Shown here: positions 1 to 7,788 of the stretch, piece by piece
How the letters are laid out: every line of letters begins with the position of its first letter
Position numbering within the stretch: position 1 is the stretch's first letter
Assembly (NCBI GenBank): GCA_015065295.1
Contig: SVQN01000013.1
Span: forward strand, 1-47,990
Origin: Oscillospiraceae bacterium
Lineage (GTDB): Bacteria > Bacillota > Clostridia > Oscillospirales > CAG-272
DNA length: 47,990 nt
Direction of reading: 5' to 3'
The notes under the pieces: generated by a model
What the model was told of the DNA's origin: nothing
The model's database searches: none
What the model saw: only the letters and a program-made list of their open reading frames with translations
Position numbers and translations under genes: made by a program

Positions 1-1
1 C

Positions 2-868
2 CTGTCGTGGGCGGTCGCGGAGATGGAACGCCGGTTCGGACTGATCGAAGCGGTCGGCGTGCGGGATATCAACGCATACAACAAGATCACCAAGGACGAC
101 CCGGACTACGAATACATGAACCGCATTGTCATCATCATCGACGAATTGGCGGACTTCATGATGACCGCGCCGGATGAAGTCGAAGATTCCATCTGCCGCA
201 TTGCCCAGAAAGCAAGAGCGGCGGGGATGCACCTCATCATCGGTACGCAGCGTCCGTCCGTCAACGTCATCACCGGTCTGATTAAGGCAAACGTACCGTC
301 CAGAATCGCGTTTGCGGTGTCCTCTCAGGTGGACTCGCGCGTTATTCTCGACAAAACGGGCGCGGAAGCTCTCATCGGGAAAGGCGATATGCTGTTCTCC
401 CCGATCGGCGCGCAGACCCCGATCCGCGTACAGGGCGCGTTTGTCTCCGAGGAAGACGTGGAAAAGGTGGTTTCCTACATTAAAAATATGAACCCTGCCG
501 CCGACGGCGTATACTCGGAAGAAGTGCTGAAGCAGATCGACGAGGAAGCGGCGAAGTGCGGAGCAGGGAAGAAAGGTTCCGGCGGAGGCGGCATGACAGC
601 ATCCGGCGGAAGTGCGGAAGACGACGGCGAAGGGGAAGACCCCATGCTGAAGGCGGCGGTCGAACTCGCCGTGGACAGCGGAAAGATTTCGACCTCGCTG
701 ATCCAGCGGCGTCTGTCCCTCGGCTACGGCCGCGCGGCAAAGCTGATCGACGTCATGGAAAATCTCGGTTACGTCAGTGCCCCCGACGGTCAGAAGCCGC
801 GCAAGGTTCTGATTACCCGCCAGCAGTATATGGAAATGGTGCTGAAAGACGAAGTACCGTTTGATTGA
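2..868 (+). CDS. ftsK: FtsK/SpoIIIE-type DNA translocase, C-terminal part (5' end outside window)
   Basis: The reading frame is open from the window edge, so the gene is cut at its 5' end; about 288 residues remain. FtsK/SpoIIIE proteins are septum-anchored ATPases that pump chromosomal DNA during division or sporulation. The fragment holds the second half of the motor domain, with the Walker B strand IVIIIDELAD (fragment residues about 42-51), then the conserved GTQRPS and DSRVILD blocks. A short Gly/Asp/Glu-rich linker follows, then a winged-helix gamma domain (RRLSLGYGRAAKLID, about residues 235-270) that reads KOPS/SRS-type DNA sites in this family. The N-terminal membrane part and Walker A lie outside the window, so FtsK and SpoIIIE cannot be separated. 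A hairpin repeat begins 12 bases after the stop. Confidence 0.95.
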   Translation: MSWAVAEMERRFGLIEAVGVRDINAYNKITKDDPDYEYMNRIVIIIDELADFMMTAPDEVEDSICRIAQKARAAGMHLIIGTQRPSVNVITGLIKANVPSRIAFAVSSQVDSRVILDKTGAEALIGKGDMLFSPIGAQTPIRVQGAFVSEEDVEKVVSYIKNMNPAADGVYSEEVLKQIDEEAAKCGAGKKGSGGGGMTASGGSAEDDGEGEDPMLKAAVELAVDSGKISTSLIQRRLSLGYGRAAKLIDVMENLGYVSAPDGQKPRKVLITRQQYMEMVLKDEVPFD

Positions 869-880
869 TTGGAGGAGAAA

Positions 881-1108
881 CTTGGGGAAACCTTTTTGTA
901 AAAAGGTTTCCCCAAACCCCATCCAAAAAACTTTAAACGATTGTGTTGACAAAGTGAGTGCAGAGCGTCAGTATACATAATTTTGTACACTGTACAGCCG
1001 TTTGGATATTCCAAATCCGCACCCAACTTTGTCTGACCTGTCCAGTATAAAAGTTTTTGAAGATGGGGTTTGGGGAAGAAACTTTTTTCAAAAAGTTTCT
1101 TCCCCAAG
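881..1108. repeat. Composite hairpin repeat A (two facing half-elements around a core)
   Basis: The left half has a perfect 16-bp stem with a 2-base loop (882-915) followed by the tail 916-937. The right half is its inverted counterpart: tail complement about 1046-1069, then a hairpin at 1070-1107. The two outer arms, hairpin plus tail, are imperfect inverted repeats of each other, so the whole 228 bases could fold as one long structure. The core contains the palindrome TTTGGATATTCCAAA (1001-1015) and a block at 940-965 that recurs in composite B with three differences. It fills the gap between ftsK and tmk and ends 13 bases before the tmk start. The left hairpin may act as the ftsK terminator. 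The layout resembles a BIME or a MITE; mobility is inference. Confidence 0.8.
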
Positions 1109-1121
1109 AAAAAACATAAAC

Positions 1122-1793
1122 ATGAGCAAATTTATTGTACTGGAAGGACTCGACGGGAGCGGGAAGGGAACGCAGACCGCTCTGCTGAAGGAGTCCCTTG
1201 AATCGGCCGGACGCAGGGTCTGCATGATCGACTTTCCGGCGTACGGGACGCCCGGTGCCGCGCTGGTGGAGCTTTACCTCAACGGCGGGCTCGGCGACCA
1301 TCCCGACGACACAAACGCTTACGCCGCGTCCATGTTTTTTGCGGCGGACCGCTATGTCAGCTACGTCAACGGCTGGAAAGCGGATTACGACGATCCCGAT
1401 ACCTATGTGATCGCCAACCGCTATACGACGGCGAACGCATATCACCAGCTTTCCAAACTGCCTGAGGGCGAATGGGACAGCTTCCTCGACTGGCTGTGGG
1501 ATTTTGAATTCCGGCGGCTCGGACTTCCCGCACCGGATCGCGTGCTCCTGCTCGATATGCCCGAATCGGTCTCCGAATCGCTTGTGTACCGGCGCAGTTC
1601 CGAAACCGGTGTGCGGCTCGATATCCACGAAAAGGATACCGGTTATCTTAAGCGGTGCCGCGATGCCGCTCACTACGTTGCGGAAAAATGCGGCTGGTCG
1701 GTGGTCGAATGCGCGGCGGAAGGCATGACGGAACCGTATTCCCGGGACGAAATTGCCGAACGCATCCGGGCGTGCATTGCCGATCTGCTGTGA
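1122..1793 (+). CDS. tmk: Thymidylate kinase (dTMP kinase)
   Basis: This cytosolic enzyme phosphorylates dTMP to dTDP for DNA synthesis. The 223-residue protein has the P-loop GLDGSGKGT (9-17), a DFPAYGTPG substrate strand (37-45), the DRY motif (76-78), NRYTTANAYH (99-108) and LLLDMPES (142-149). The FPxYxTPxG form in place of the EPGGT loop of the E. coli-type enzyme marks the variant common in clostridia. The frame is open upstream into the hairpin repeat, but homology begins at the ATG at 1122 (MSKFIVLEG). There is only a weak purine stretch (AAGAAAAAAC) before this ATG, so initiation may be weak or depend on structure. The next gene has its own promoter. Confidence 0.9.
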   Translation: MSKFIVLEGLDGSGKGTQTALLKESLESAGRRVCMIDFPAYGTPGAALVELYLNGGLGDHPDDTNAYAASMFFAADRYVSYVNGWKADYDDPDTYVIANRYTTANAYHQLSKLPEGEWDSFLDWLWDFEFRRLGLPAPDRVLLLDMPESVSESLVYRRSSETGVRLDIHEKDTGYLKRCRDAAHYVAEKCGWSVVECAAEGMTEPYSRDEIAERIRACIADLL

Positions 1794-1880
1794 TTTTGAC
1801 GCAGAATGCACCCAAAATGTAAATTATCAGTGAAGACGGACAATTGTTTATGGATTGTTAACCGCTTTTCCGCGTAAGGA

Positions 1881-1889
1881 TGGTATAAT
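1881..1889 (+). promoter_or_regulatory. Extended -10 promoter for the DJ-1/5-FCL/CPBP genes
   Basis: TGG followed directly by TATAAT (1884-1889) is an extended -10 element. No good -35 hexamer lies 16-18 bases upstream, as is common for extended -10 promoters. It is about 70 bases before the DJ-1-like start and is the only promoter-like site in the gap after tmk. Confidence 0.45.
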
Positions 1890-1956
1890 AAGGCTTATAA
1901 TATCTTTCCTGCGGATTCCGAATTTACAGACTGTACTTTGAATGGGAGAAACGATT

Positions 1957-2514
1957 ATGATTATAGAATTTTTAGCCCCCGGTTTTGAGGAAGTCGAAGC
2001 ACTCGCTCCCCTCGATCTTCTCCGGCGCGCAGGCCTCGATATCCGCACTGTGGCTGTCACGGAGGATGGCACCGTGGTCTGCGGGGCGCACAATATCCCC
2101 GTAACCGCCGATCTGACCGAAGACGAAGCCCTCACTCTTGCGAAGACGGAAAAAATCGACATGATTATTCTGCCCGGCGGTATGCCCGGCGCGGCGAATC
2201 TTGACGCTTCCGGAACGGTGCAGTTCTTCCTCGACAAAGCCGTCGCGGAAGGAGCGTACATCGCTTCCATCTGTGCGGCACCGATGATCCCCGGCAAGCG
2301 CGGTCTTCTGAACGGCCGCCGCGCAACCTGCTACCCCGGCTTTGAACAGTACCTCGACGGTGCGGACTATACGGCCGGACGCGTGGAAGTCGACGGAACC
2401 TACATTACCGCCTGCGGTATGGGCGCAGCCGTGGAATTCGGTCTTGCGCTTACAGCAATCCTGAAAGGAGAACAGGCAGCGGACGCGATTGCCTCTGCCG
2501 TATTTGCAAAATGA
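1957..2514 (+). CDS. DJ-1/PfpI family protein (YajL/ThiJ-like)
   Basis: The protein is 185 residues with the DJ-1 fold signatures. GFEEVEA (9-15) holds the Glu that tunes the nucleophile, ILPGGMPGA follows, and the nucleophile-elbow Cys106 sits in ASICAAPM. Members are deglycases, chaperones or stress sensors, and the exact reaction here is not known. The ATG at 1957 is preferred over the in-frame ATG at 1942 because GGGAGA (1945-1950) sits at the right distance and the first beta strand MIIEFLAPGF starts there. The stop overlaps the start of the folate gene by 4 bases (ATGA), which indicates translational coupling. Confidence 0.88.
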   Translation: MIIEFLAPGFEEVEALAPLDLLRRAGLDIRTVAVTEDGTVVCGAHNIPVTADLTEDEALTLAKTEKIDMIILPGGMPGAANLDASGTVQFFLDKAVAEGAYIASICAAPMIPGKRGLLNGRRATCYPGFEQYLDGADYTAGRVEVDGTYITACGMGAAVEFGLALTAILKGEQAADAIASAVFAK

Positions 2515-3122
2515 TTAAGAAACAGAAAGACGATATCCGGGAAGAATACAAAGAAATTCGCCGTCAGATGTCCGCCGATGAAAAGCAGAAGCGCGACGCG
2601 GCAATCTGCACGGCGGCGGAAAATCTCGTCAGCTTCCGTTATGCGGAGTATGTGCTTCTTTATGCGGCTGCTGCGGACGAAATTGACGTTTCCGCAATTG
2701 CCGAAGCGGCGTTTGCTAAGGGAAAGAAGGTTCTTTTCCCGCGCTGTGACAAGAAGACCCACACCATGACCTACCACGAGGTGAAGTCCCTCGACGAACT
2801 CATTCCCGATTCCTACAACGACATTGCCGAACCTCCAGAAGAAAATCCCACCTACGACGCACAGCGCGATACCGGCGGAGCGGTCTGCTTTGTTCCCGGC
2901 CTCGTGTACGATAAGGCGGGCTACCGTCTCGGCTACGGCAAGGGCTTCTACGACCGCTATCTCTCGGCCTTCTCCGGATGCACCATCGGGGTGGTGTATT
3001 CCGATTACATCCTGAACGAAGTGCCGCGCGGACGTTTTGACGTGTCCGTGGATATTCTTCTTACCGAAAAGGGCGTTCGTGTCACCAAGGATCCGAAAAA
3101 GACACATCCCGGAAAGGCGTAA
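2511..3122 (+). CDS. 5-formyltetrahydrofolate cyclo-ligase
   Basis: The enzyme uses ATP to convert 5-formyl-THF to 5,10-methenyl-THF and so recycles folate for one-carbon metabolism. The 203-residue protein ends with the family signature GYRLGYGKGFYDRYL (137-151), the ATP/folate-binding loop. An N-terminal basic helix (MIKKQKDDIREEYKEIRR) is typical. It overlaps the DJ-1-like gene by 4 bases and is followed within a few bases by the CPBP gene, so the three are probably co-transcribed. Names used for this family include fau, ygfA and yqgN; none is assigned here. Confidence 0.92.
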   Translation: MIKKQKDDIREEYKEIRRQMSADEKQKRDAAICTAAENLVSFRYAEYVLLYAAAADEIDVSAIAEAAFAKGKKVLFPRCDKKTHTMTYHEVKSLDELIPDSYNDIAEPPEENPTYDAQRDTGGAVCFVPGLVYDKAGYRLGYGKGFYDRYLSAFSGCTIGVVYSDYILNEVPRGRFDVSVDILLTEKGVRVTKDPKKTHPGKA

Positions 3123-3124
3123 TT

Positions 3125-4063
3125 TTGCCCGAACGAGTCAAACCCAAAGCGACGATGTTCACGCCGCTGCTGGTTCTGGTGGTGTTCCTCGCCATTCTGG
3201 CGGCACGGTTTCTCTCACCGGACACGCTCGGTCTGAACGAAAACCCGTATCTTGCGGTCGTCGTGATCCAGCTTGTGACTTATGCGGTCCCGTCGGTGTT
3301 CTACTATAAAGTGCGCGGACGGGAGTTTGCGCCGAAAGTCCGGATCCGGATGTTCGGCGGCAGTCATATTCTGTACCTGTTCCACACGACGGTGTTTCTG
3401 GTCACGGGCGTCATGCTTCTCAGCATTCTCATGTATACCCTGACGCCGGAATCGTTTGCCACGACGGTTTCGGCGGATTATGCGTCGTTTGCGATGAATC
3501 AGCGTTTTTTTGACGGCGTGTACCTGATCCTTGCATTTGCGGTTCTGCCGGCGGCAACGGAGGAGTTTCTGTTCCGCGGGATCGTTATCGGGGAATACGA
3601 GCGGTACGGTGCGTCTGTAGCGGTGCTGGCGAGCGCACTGATGTTTGCGATGTCGCACTTCAGCCTTGCGCGGTTTCCGGTCTATCTGTTTTCCGGAATC
3701 GTCCTTGCCGGTGCGGCGTATGCCACCCGTTCGGTGATCGCGTCCGCAGTCGTTCATGCGCTGAACAATATTGCGGTGCTGCTGTGTGAACGGTATATCC
3801 TGAACATTGTTGACAAGCAGAATGTGAGCGTGACGCTGCTGCTGATCCTTCTCGGAGCGACGGCGATTGTGTCCGCCATGCTGATGTGTTTTGAAGCCTC
3901 CGGAATTTACCGCGAGATGGCGCAGGACAATGTTCCGTCGGACTATGTCCGGCATCCCGACCGGAAGCGGAATCTGTTCGTCCGCCTTGCGGATGCGTTT
4001 CTCACGCCGACGTTCCTGCTTCTGGTGATCCTCTTTGTTGTGGCAACCCTGATTCCATTGTAA
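3125..4063 (+). CDS. CPBP family intramembrane glutamic endopeptidase
   Basis: A polytopic membrane protein of 312 residues with about seven or eight hydrophobic segments. The CPBP/Abi (Rce1-like) active-site motifs are present: EEFLFR (146-151), a conserved His in FAMSHFS (H178), and HALNN (211-215). Such proteins cleave substrates in the membrane, and some take part in bacteriocin immunity or regulation; the substrate here is unknown. The TTG at 3125 is chosen because GGAAAGG (3111-3117) is well placed; the first ATG at 3155 would cut into the run-up to the first membrane segment. Confidence 0.85.
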   Translation: MPERVKPKATMFTPLLVLVVFLAILAARFLSPDTLGLNENPYLAVVVIQLVTYAVPSVFYYKVRGREFAPKVRIRMFGGSHILYLFHTTVFLVTGVMLLSILMYTLTPESFATTVSADYASFAMNQRFFDGVYLILAFAVLPAATEEFLFRGIVIGEYERYGASVAVLASALMFAMSHFSLARFPVYLFSGIVLAGAAYATRSVIASAVVHALNNIAVLLCERYILNIVDKQNVSVTLLLILLGATAIVSAMLMCFEASGIYREMAQDNVPSDYVRHPDRKRNLFVRLADAFLTPTFLLLVILFVVATLIPL

Positions 4064-4095
4064 ATGATAGACCCCCTCAACCCATTGAGAGAGAG

Positions 4096-5622
4096 GTGAT
4101 TGTTACGGACAATCATAACCCTGCCGGCAGACCGCCGGAACGTCCCGTACAGCCGCGGAATCCGAATGCTCCCATGAACCCTTCGGGAACGGTGCGGCCT
4201 TCGGGAACTCCGCAGAACCCGGGCTACCGTCCCGCGGCAAACCGTCCGGCGAACTATCCGGCTCAGCAGCGTATGCCCGCCGTACCTCCGCAGAACCGTC
4301 CCGTTCCGAATCCGGCTCCGACACCGAAACCGGCGGCACATCCTGTGCCGAAAGCAGGTGCGGACGACCGTCGGATGCGTACAAAGCCCACGGAGCTTTC
4401 TTCGCAGACACCGTATACGGCAAATACCGCTGCCAAAGCGGCCATTGAGGCAAAAAAACAGAAAAAAGAACCTGCATACGCCGGAAGCGACGAGGGCGGC
4501 AACACCGTCGTCAGCGTCATCAAGGCGGTCATCTATATTATTTTCATTCTGGTCATTTCCGTCTTTATCTCCATCACGGTCATTGCCGTGGCGAACGATA
4601 TCTATGCGTTTGTGAAGTCGGACGAAGTGGTGGAAATCACCATTCCGGAGTATGCGACGCTGACGGAGGTATCGGAGATTCTCTACAAGAACGATATCAT
4701 CAAATATCCGGCCGTGTTCAGACTGTACGCGGTAAAGGAACATGACAGCGGGGAATTCCTTGCCGGAACGTATTCCGTGACTCCGATGATGAACTACGAC
4801 ACGCTGCTTGCCGAATTCAAGGAAAAGCCGGTATCCGGCGTTGCGAGAATCACCATCCCCGAAGGCTATACGACGGACGAAATCATCAACCTGATGGTAG
4901 CGAACGGGATCGGTACGCGCGAAGGATATGTGGACGTGATCCAGAACTATGACTTCGACTACTGGTTCCTCGACGAACTGGAAGCCAGCGGACGGGCGGC
5001 AAACCGTCTGTATCGTCTGGACGGCTACCTCTTCCCGGATACCTATGATTTTTATCTGAATTCGAGAGAAGAAGTGGTCATTGACAAGCTGCTGCGGCGG
5101 TTCAACCAGATTTTCACAAAGGAATACCGTGACCAGTGCGCGGTGTTCGGCTACACGGTGGACGAGATGATTACGCTTGCATCGATGATCGAAAAGGAAG
5201 CGGCGTCTCCTTCGGAATTCTTCCTGGTGTCGTCGGTCTTCCATAACCGTCTGAACAATCCGTGGACGTTCCCGAAGCTGGAAAGTGACGCAACGGTTCT
5301 CTATATCATCGCGCATGACAAGGGCGAACGTCCGAAGACTGTTACGCCGGAAGACCTCCAGTATGATACCCTGTACAATACCTACAAGTACGAAGGTCTG
5401 CCGCCGGGACCGATTGCGAATCCCAGTGCGAGTGCGATGCTGGCGTCCCTGTCGCCCGTATCGAGCAATTACTACTATTTCTATTATATGTCCAGCAAGG
5501 GTCGGACGGTTTATTCGTCCACCAAGACCGAGCATGACGCCTACATTGCCCAGGACAAGCAGAATACCCAGCAGCCGACCGCAGATCAGCCGCAGACCGG
5601 CGATCCGACGATTGCACCGTAA
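4096..5622 (+). CDS. mltG: Endolytic murein transglycosylase MltG (YceG family)
   Basis: MltG cleaves nascent glycan strands at the membrane and sets peptidoglycan strand length. The protein has a Pro/Asn/Arg-rich cytoplasmic N-terminus of about 135 residues (many RP, NP and QP pairs). One membrane segment follows at about 140-168, then an outside YceG domain. The catalytic Glu is E366 in ASMIEKEA, and YEGLPPGPIANP is the usual downstream block. The start is uncertain: GTG 4096 overlaps a strong GAGAGGTGAT ribosome-binding sequence instead of following it, and the next in-frame ATG is at 4174. An 11-codon reading frame (4064-4099) ends across this GTG, which could couple translation. The long disordered N-terminus is unusual compared with the E. 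coli protein. Confidence 0.9.
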   Translation: MIVTDNHNPAGRPPERPVQPRNPNAPMNPSGTVRPSGTPQNPGYRPAANRPANYPAQQRMPAVPPQNRPVPNPAPTPKPAAHPVPKAGADDRRMRTKPTELSSQTPYTANTAAKAAIEAKKQKKEPAYAGSDEGGNTVVSVIKAVIYIIFILVISVFISITVIAVANDIYAFVKSDEVVEITIPEYATLTEVSEILYKNDIIKYPAVFRLYAVKEHDSGEFLAGTYSVTPMMNYDTLLAEFKEKPVSGVARITIPEGYTTDEIINLMVANGIGTREGYVDVIQNYDFDYWFLDELEASGRAANRLYRLDGYLFPDTYDFYLNSREEVVIDKLLRRFNQIFTKEYRDQCAVFGYTVDEMITLASMIEKEAASPSEFFLVSSVFHNRLNNPWTFPKLESDATVLYIIAHDKGERPKTVTPEDLQYDTLYNTYKYEGLPPGPIANPSASAMLASLSPVSSNYYYFYYMSSKGRTVYSSTKTEHDAYIAQDKQNTQQPTADQPQTGDPTIAP

Positions 5623-5625
5623 ACG

Positions 5626-5671
5626 AATCGGGGAAAACTTTTATCCAAAAGAGTTTCCCCGATTGCTTTTT
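5626..5671. terminator. Hairpin terminator after mltG (relative of the hairpin repeat family)
   Basis: AATCGGGGAAA and TTTCCCCGATT arms (5626-5664) form a near-perfect stem with an AT-rich top, followed by GCTTTTT. The arms match the dispersed hairpin family, but the conserved tail is missing. It lies between the convergent genes mltG and yihY and could stop transcripts from either side. Confidence 0.75.
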
Positions 5672-5687
5672 CCTCTGATCTGACGGA

Positions 5688-6548
5688 TCAGCGTTTTCCC
5701 GCAAACCAGAGTTTGTTCACCTCCGCGCCGAGCAGCAGAATAATCATACAGAAATACAGCCAGAGCATAATCAGACAGACGGCGGCGAGACTTCCGTACA
5801 GATACGATGCGCCCGGAAAATGCGTGATGTACAGCGAATACCCCCACGAAAACAGCAGCCATCCGACCGAAGAGACAATCCCTCCCGGAAGATGCGGAAG
5901 AATGCCGCTTTTGATCCGGCTGCTCCGTCGGGCGGTGGAAGAGTACATCCCGGTGAACAGAATGCACAGTGCGGCGATGACCAGCGGTGTGCGGAGACGG
6001 AGAAGCGCGTCGGATATCCGGCGGAGTCGGAGCCATTCGCTGACGGAATTTCCGAACAGCATCAGCGTGACGGCGGCAGTGATGAGTCCGATGAAAAGAA
6101 GCGTACTTACAAGGGATTTCAGCCGGTGCGCGAAGAATCCCTGTTCCCGTCCGGCACGGTAGACGCGCTCCAGTCCGCTGCGGATGGCGGCAATCCCCCG
6201 GGACGCGCTCCACAGCGTTGTCACGGCGGAAACGGACAGAAGCGGCACGTTCGGCGCGGTACGAAGATCGGTGAGCATCGCGTCAAACAGGACGGCGACA
6301 CCGTCGGGTTTGAAAAAAGGAAGTCCGGCGAAAAAATCCGTTAAGTCGGTCGCCGAAAAATCGGCGGGAAGAACCAGACCTGCGATGGACATCAGAAGCG
6401 ACAGAAACGGGACGGCGGAGATAATGACGAAAAACGATGCCTGCGCCGCGTAGACGGTCACTTTGTCTTCCGCGATCTGCGAAACGATCTGACGGATGTA
6501 AAGAACTGCCGGACGGAGCCCGTATACACGGGATTTCAGACGAACCAC
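5688..6548 (-). CDS. YihY/BrkB family inner-membrane protein
   Basis: A 286-residue integral membrane protein with about six transmembrane segments. The YihY/virulence factor BrkB features are the amphipathic N-terminal part, AAQASFFVIISAVPFLSLL in the first membrane segment, and the C-terminal YGSLAAVCLIMLWLYFCMIILLLGAE block in two pieces. The family was once called RNase BN by mistake, and its real role is unsettled. The GTG at 6546-6548 is used as start; the upstream GGAATGAG is a weak ribosome-binding site. It points away from endonuclease IV and toward mltG. Confidence 0.85.
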   Translation of the reverse strand: MVRLKSRVYGLRPAVLYIRQIVSQIAEDKVTVYAAQASFFVIISAVPFLSLLMSIAGLVLPADFSATDLTDFFAGLPFFKPDGVAVLFDAMLTDLRTAPNVPLLSVSAVTTLWSASRGIAAIRSGLERVYRAGREQGFFAHRLKSLVSTLLFIGLITAAVTLMLFGNSVSEWLRLRRISDALLRLRTPLVIAALCILFTGMYSSTARRSSRIKSGILPHLPGGIVSSVGWLLFSWGYSLYITHFPGASYLYGSLAAVCLIMLWLYFCMIILLLGAEVNKLWFAGKR

Positions 6549-6624
6549 CTCATTCCATAGTGAACTATCCCTATCTTATCCGCAAACTCTACATTTTATT
6601 ATACTATTCCGGAGGAAATTGATT

Positions 6625-7482
6625 ATGTTGACCATCGGCTGTCATCTGTCAACGGAAGGCGGTTACCGTTCCATGGGCGAACGGATCGCTTCCGTCGGCG
6701 GTGACACGTTTCAGTATTTTACGAAAAATCCGAAAGGCGGAAACCGGAACTTCAAAAAGCCGGAGCCGGCGGATGTGGAAGCCCTGCGCGTGTTCCTGAC
6801 GGAGCGCGGGATGACCATGCCGCTGGCACACGCGCCGTATACCTACAACCCCTGTTCCGCCAACGAGGAAGTCCGCCGGTATTCCAGAGAATCCATGCAC
6901 GACGAGCTGCTGTTTCTGGAGTCCCTGCCCGGATCGCTGTACAATTTTCACCCCGGCTGTCACACCGGCCAGGGCGTGGAGGCCGGGATGGACTTTATCG
7001 CCGATCTTCTGAATCACGTTCTCTGGGACGGAATGCACACGACCGTTCTGCTGGAAACGATGGCGGGGAAGGGAACCGAGATCGGACGTTCGTTTGAGGA
7101 ACTGCGCGGGATTATCGACCGGGTGGACGAAGGTCTGCGCGGAAACGTCGGCGTGTGCTTTGATACCTGCCACGTCAGCGACGCGGGATACGATATTATC
7201 CATGACCTCGACGGCGTTCTGCGGGAATTCGACCGTATTGTTGGCATCGACCGTCTGCGCGCAATCCATCTCAACGATTCCATGAATCCGCCCGCATCCC
7301 GCAAGGACCGCCACGCGAAAATCGGCGAAGGATGCATCGGGCTTCCCGCAATCACGAACATTATCAATCACCCGTACCTCCGGAGCCTGCCGTTCTATCT
7401 GGAAACGCCGAACGAACTCGAAGGCTACGGAGCCGAAATCGCCCTTCTTCGAGGGGTATACGAAGAAAAGGAGCAGGAATGA
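6625..7482 (+). CDS. nfo: Apurinic/apyrimidinic endonuclease, endonuclease IV type
   Basis: This is a zinc-dependent AP endonuclease of base-excision repair with a TIM-barrel fold, 285 residues. The expected metal-ligand blocks are present: GCHLS near the N-terminus, LAHAPY, NFHPGCH, LLETMAGKG, CFDTCH and AIHLNDS. GGAGGA at 6611-6616 sits 8 bases before the ATG at 6625; the TTG at 6619 is too close to it. The stop overlaps the ATG of the gatC-like gene (ATGA), so this repair gene leads directly into the gatCAB operon. Confidence 0.93.
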   Translation: MLTIGCHLSTEGGYRSMGERIASVGGDTFQYFTKNPKGGNRNFKKPEPADVEALRVFLTERGMTMPLAHAPYTYNPCSANEEVRRYSRESMHDELLFLESLPGSLYNFHPGCHTGQGVEAGMDFIADLLNHVLWDGMHTTVLLETMAGKGTEIGRSFEELRGIIDRVDEGLRGNVGVCFDTCHVSDAGYDIIHDLDGVLREFDRIVGIDRLRAIHLNDSMNPPASRKDRHAKIGEGCIGLPAITNIINHPYLRSLPFYLETPNELEGYGAEIALLRGVYEEKEQE

Positions 7483-7775
7483 TGGACGACAAAGCTCTGT
7501 TTGATTCGGTCATGCTGGACGGTGCGGACAGTCTCCGGTTTTCGGAAGACCTTGCCGCCATTACCGGAATGATCGACCGCGCCGCACAGGCGATTGACGC
7601 CATAGAGAACGCGGATGCCCCGAAGCCGGATGCCGTATGGCAGAAATGCGTTCCGTCCTCGGACACAGACGTACGGGAAGACGGGGCGGACGTTGTCACC
7701 GTGCGGCATGAAATTGTGTCGGACGACCGTGCGCGTCCTGCGGAGCCTCTGACGGTTCCGAGAGTCGTTGCCTGA
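7479..7775 (+). CDS. gatC: Asp-tRNA(Asn)/Glu-tRNA(Gln) amidotransferase subunit C (divergent)
   Basis: A small 98-residue protein directly before gatA. It has the general GatC layout of a helical N-terminal half (SLRFSEDLAAITGMIDRAAQ) and an extended, charged C-terminal half. GatC normally wraps around the GatA-GatB interface and stabilises the complex. Sequence match to typical GatC is weak, and the C-terminal segment lacks the usual LREDEV-like block. The assignment therefore rests on size, position and helical pattern. It overlaps nfo by 4 bases and is 13 bases from gatA. Confidence 0.65.
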   Translation: MMDDKALFDSVMLDGADSLRFSEDLAAITGMIDRAAQAIDAIENADAPKPDAVWQKCVPSSDTDVREDGADVVTVRHEIVSDDRARPAEPLTVPRVVA

Positions 7776-7788
7776 GGAGGAATGAGCC

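Noticed and set aside
949-985. Promoter TTGACA plus TATACA in composite A for tmk
   Set aside because: The spacing is about 20 bases, too long for a good sigma-A promoter, and composite B has TTGGCA without a matching -10.
1002-1121. N-terminal extension of tmk
   Set aside because: The extra codons are read from the hairpin repeat; family homology starts exactly at the ATG at 1122.
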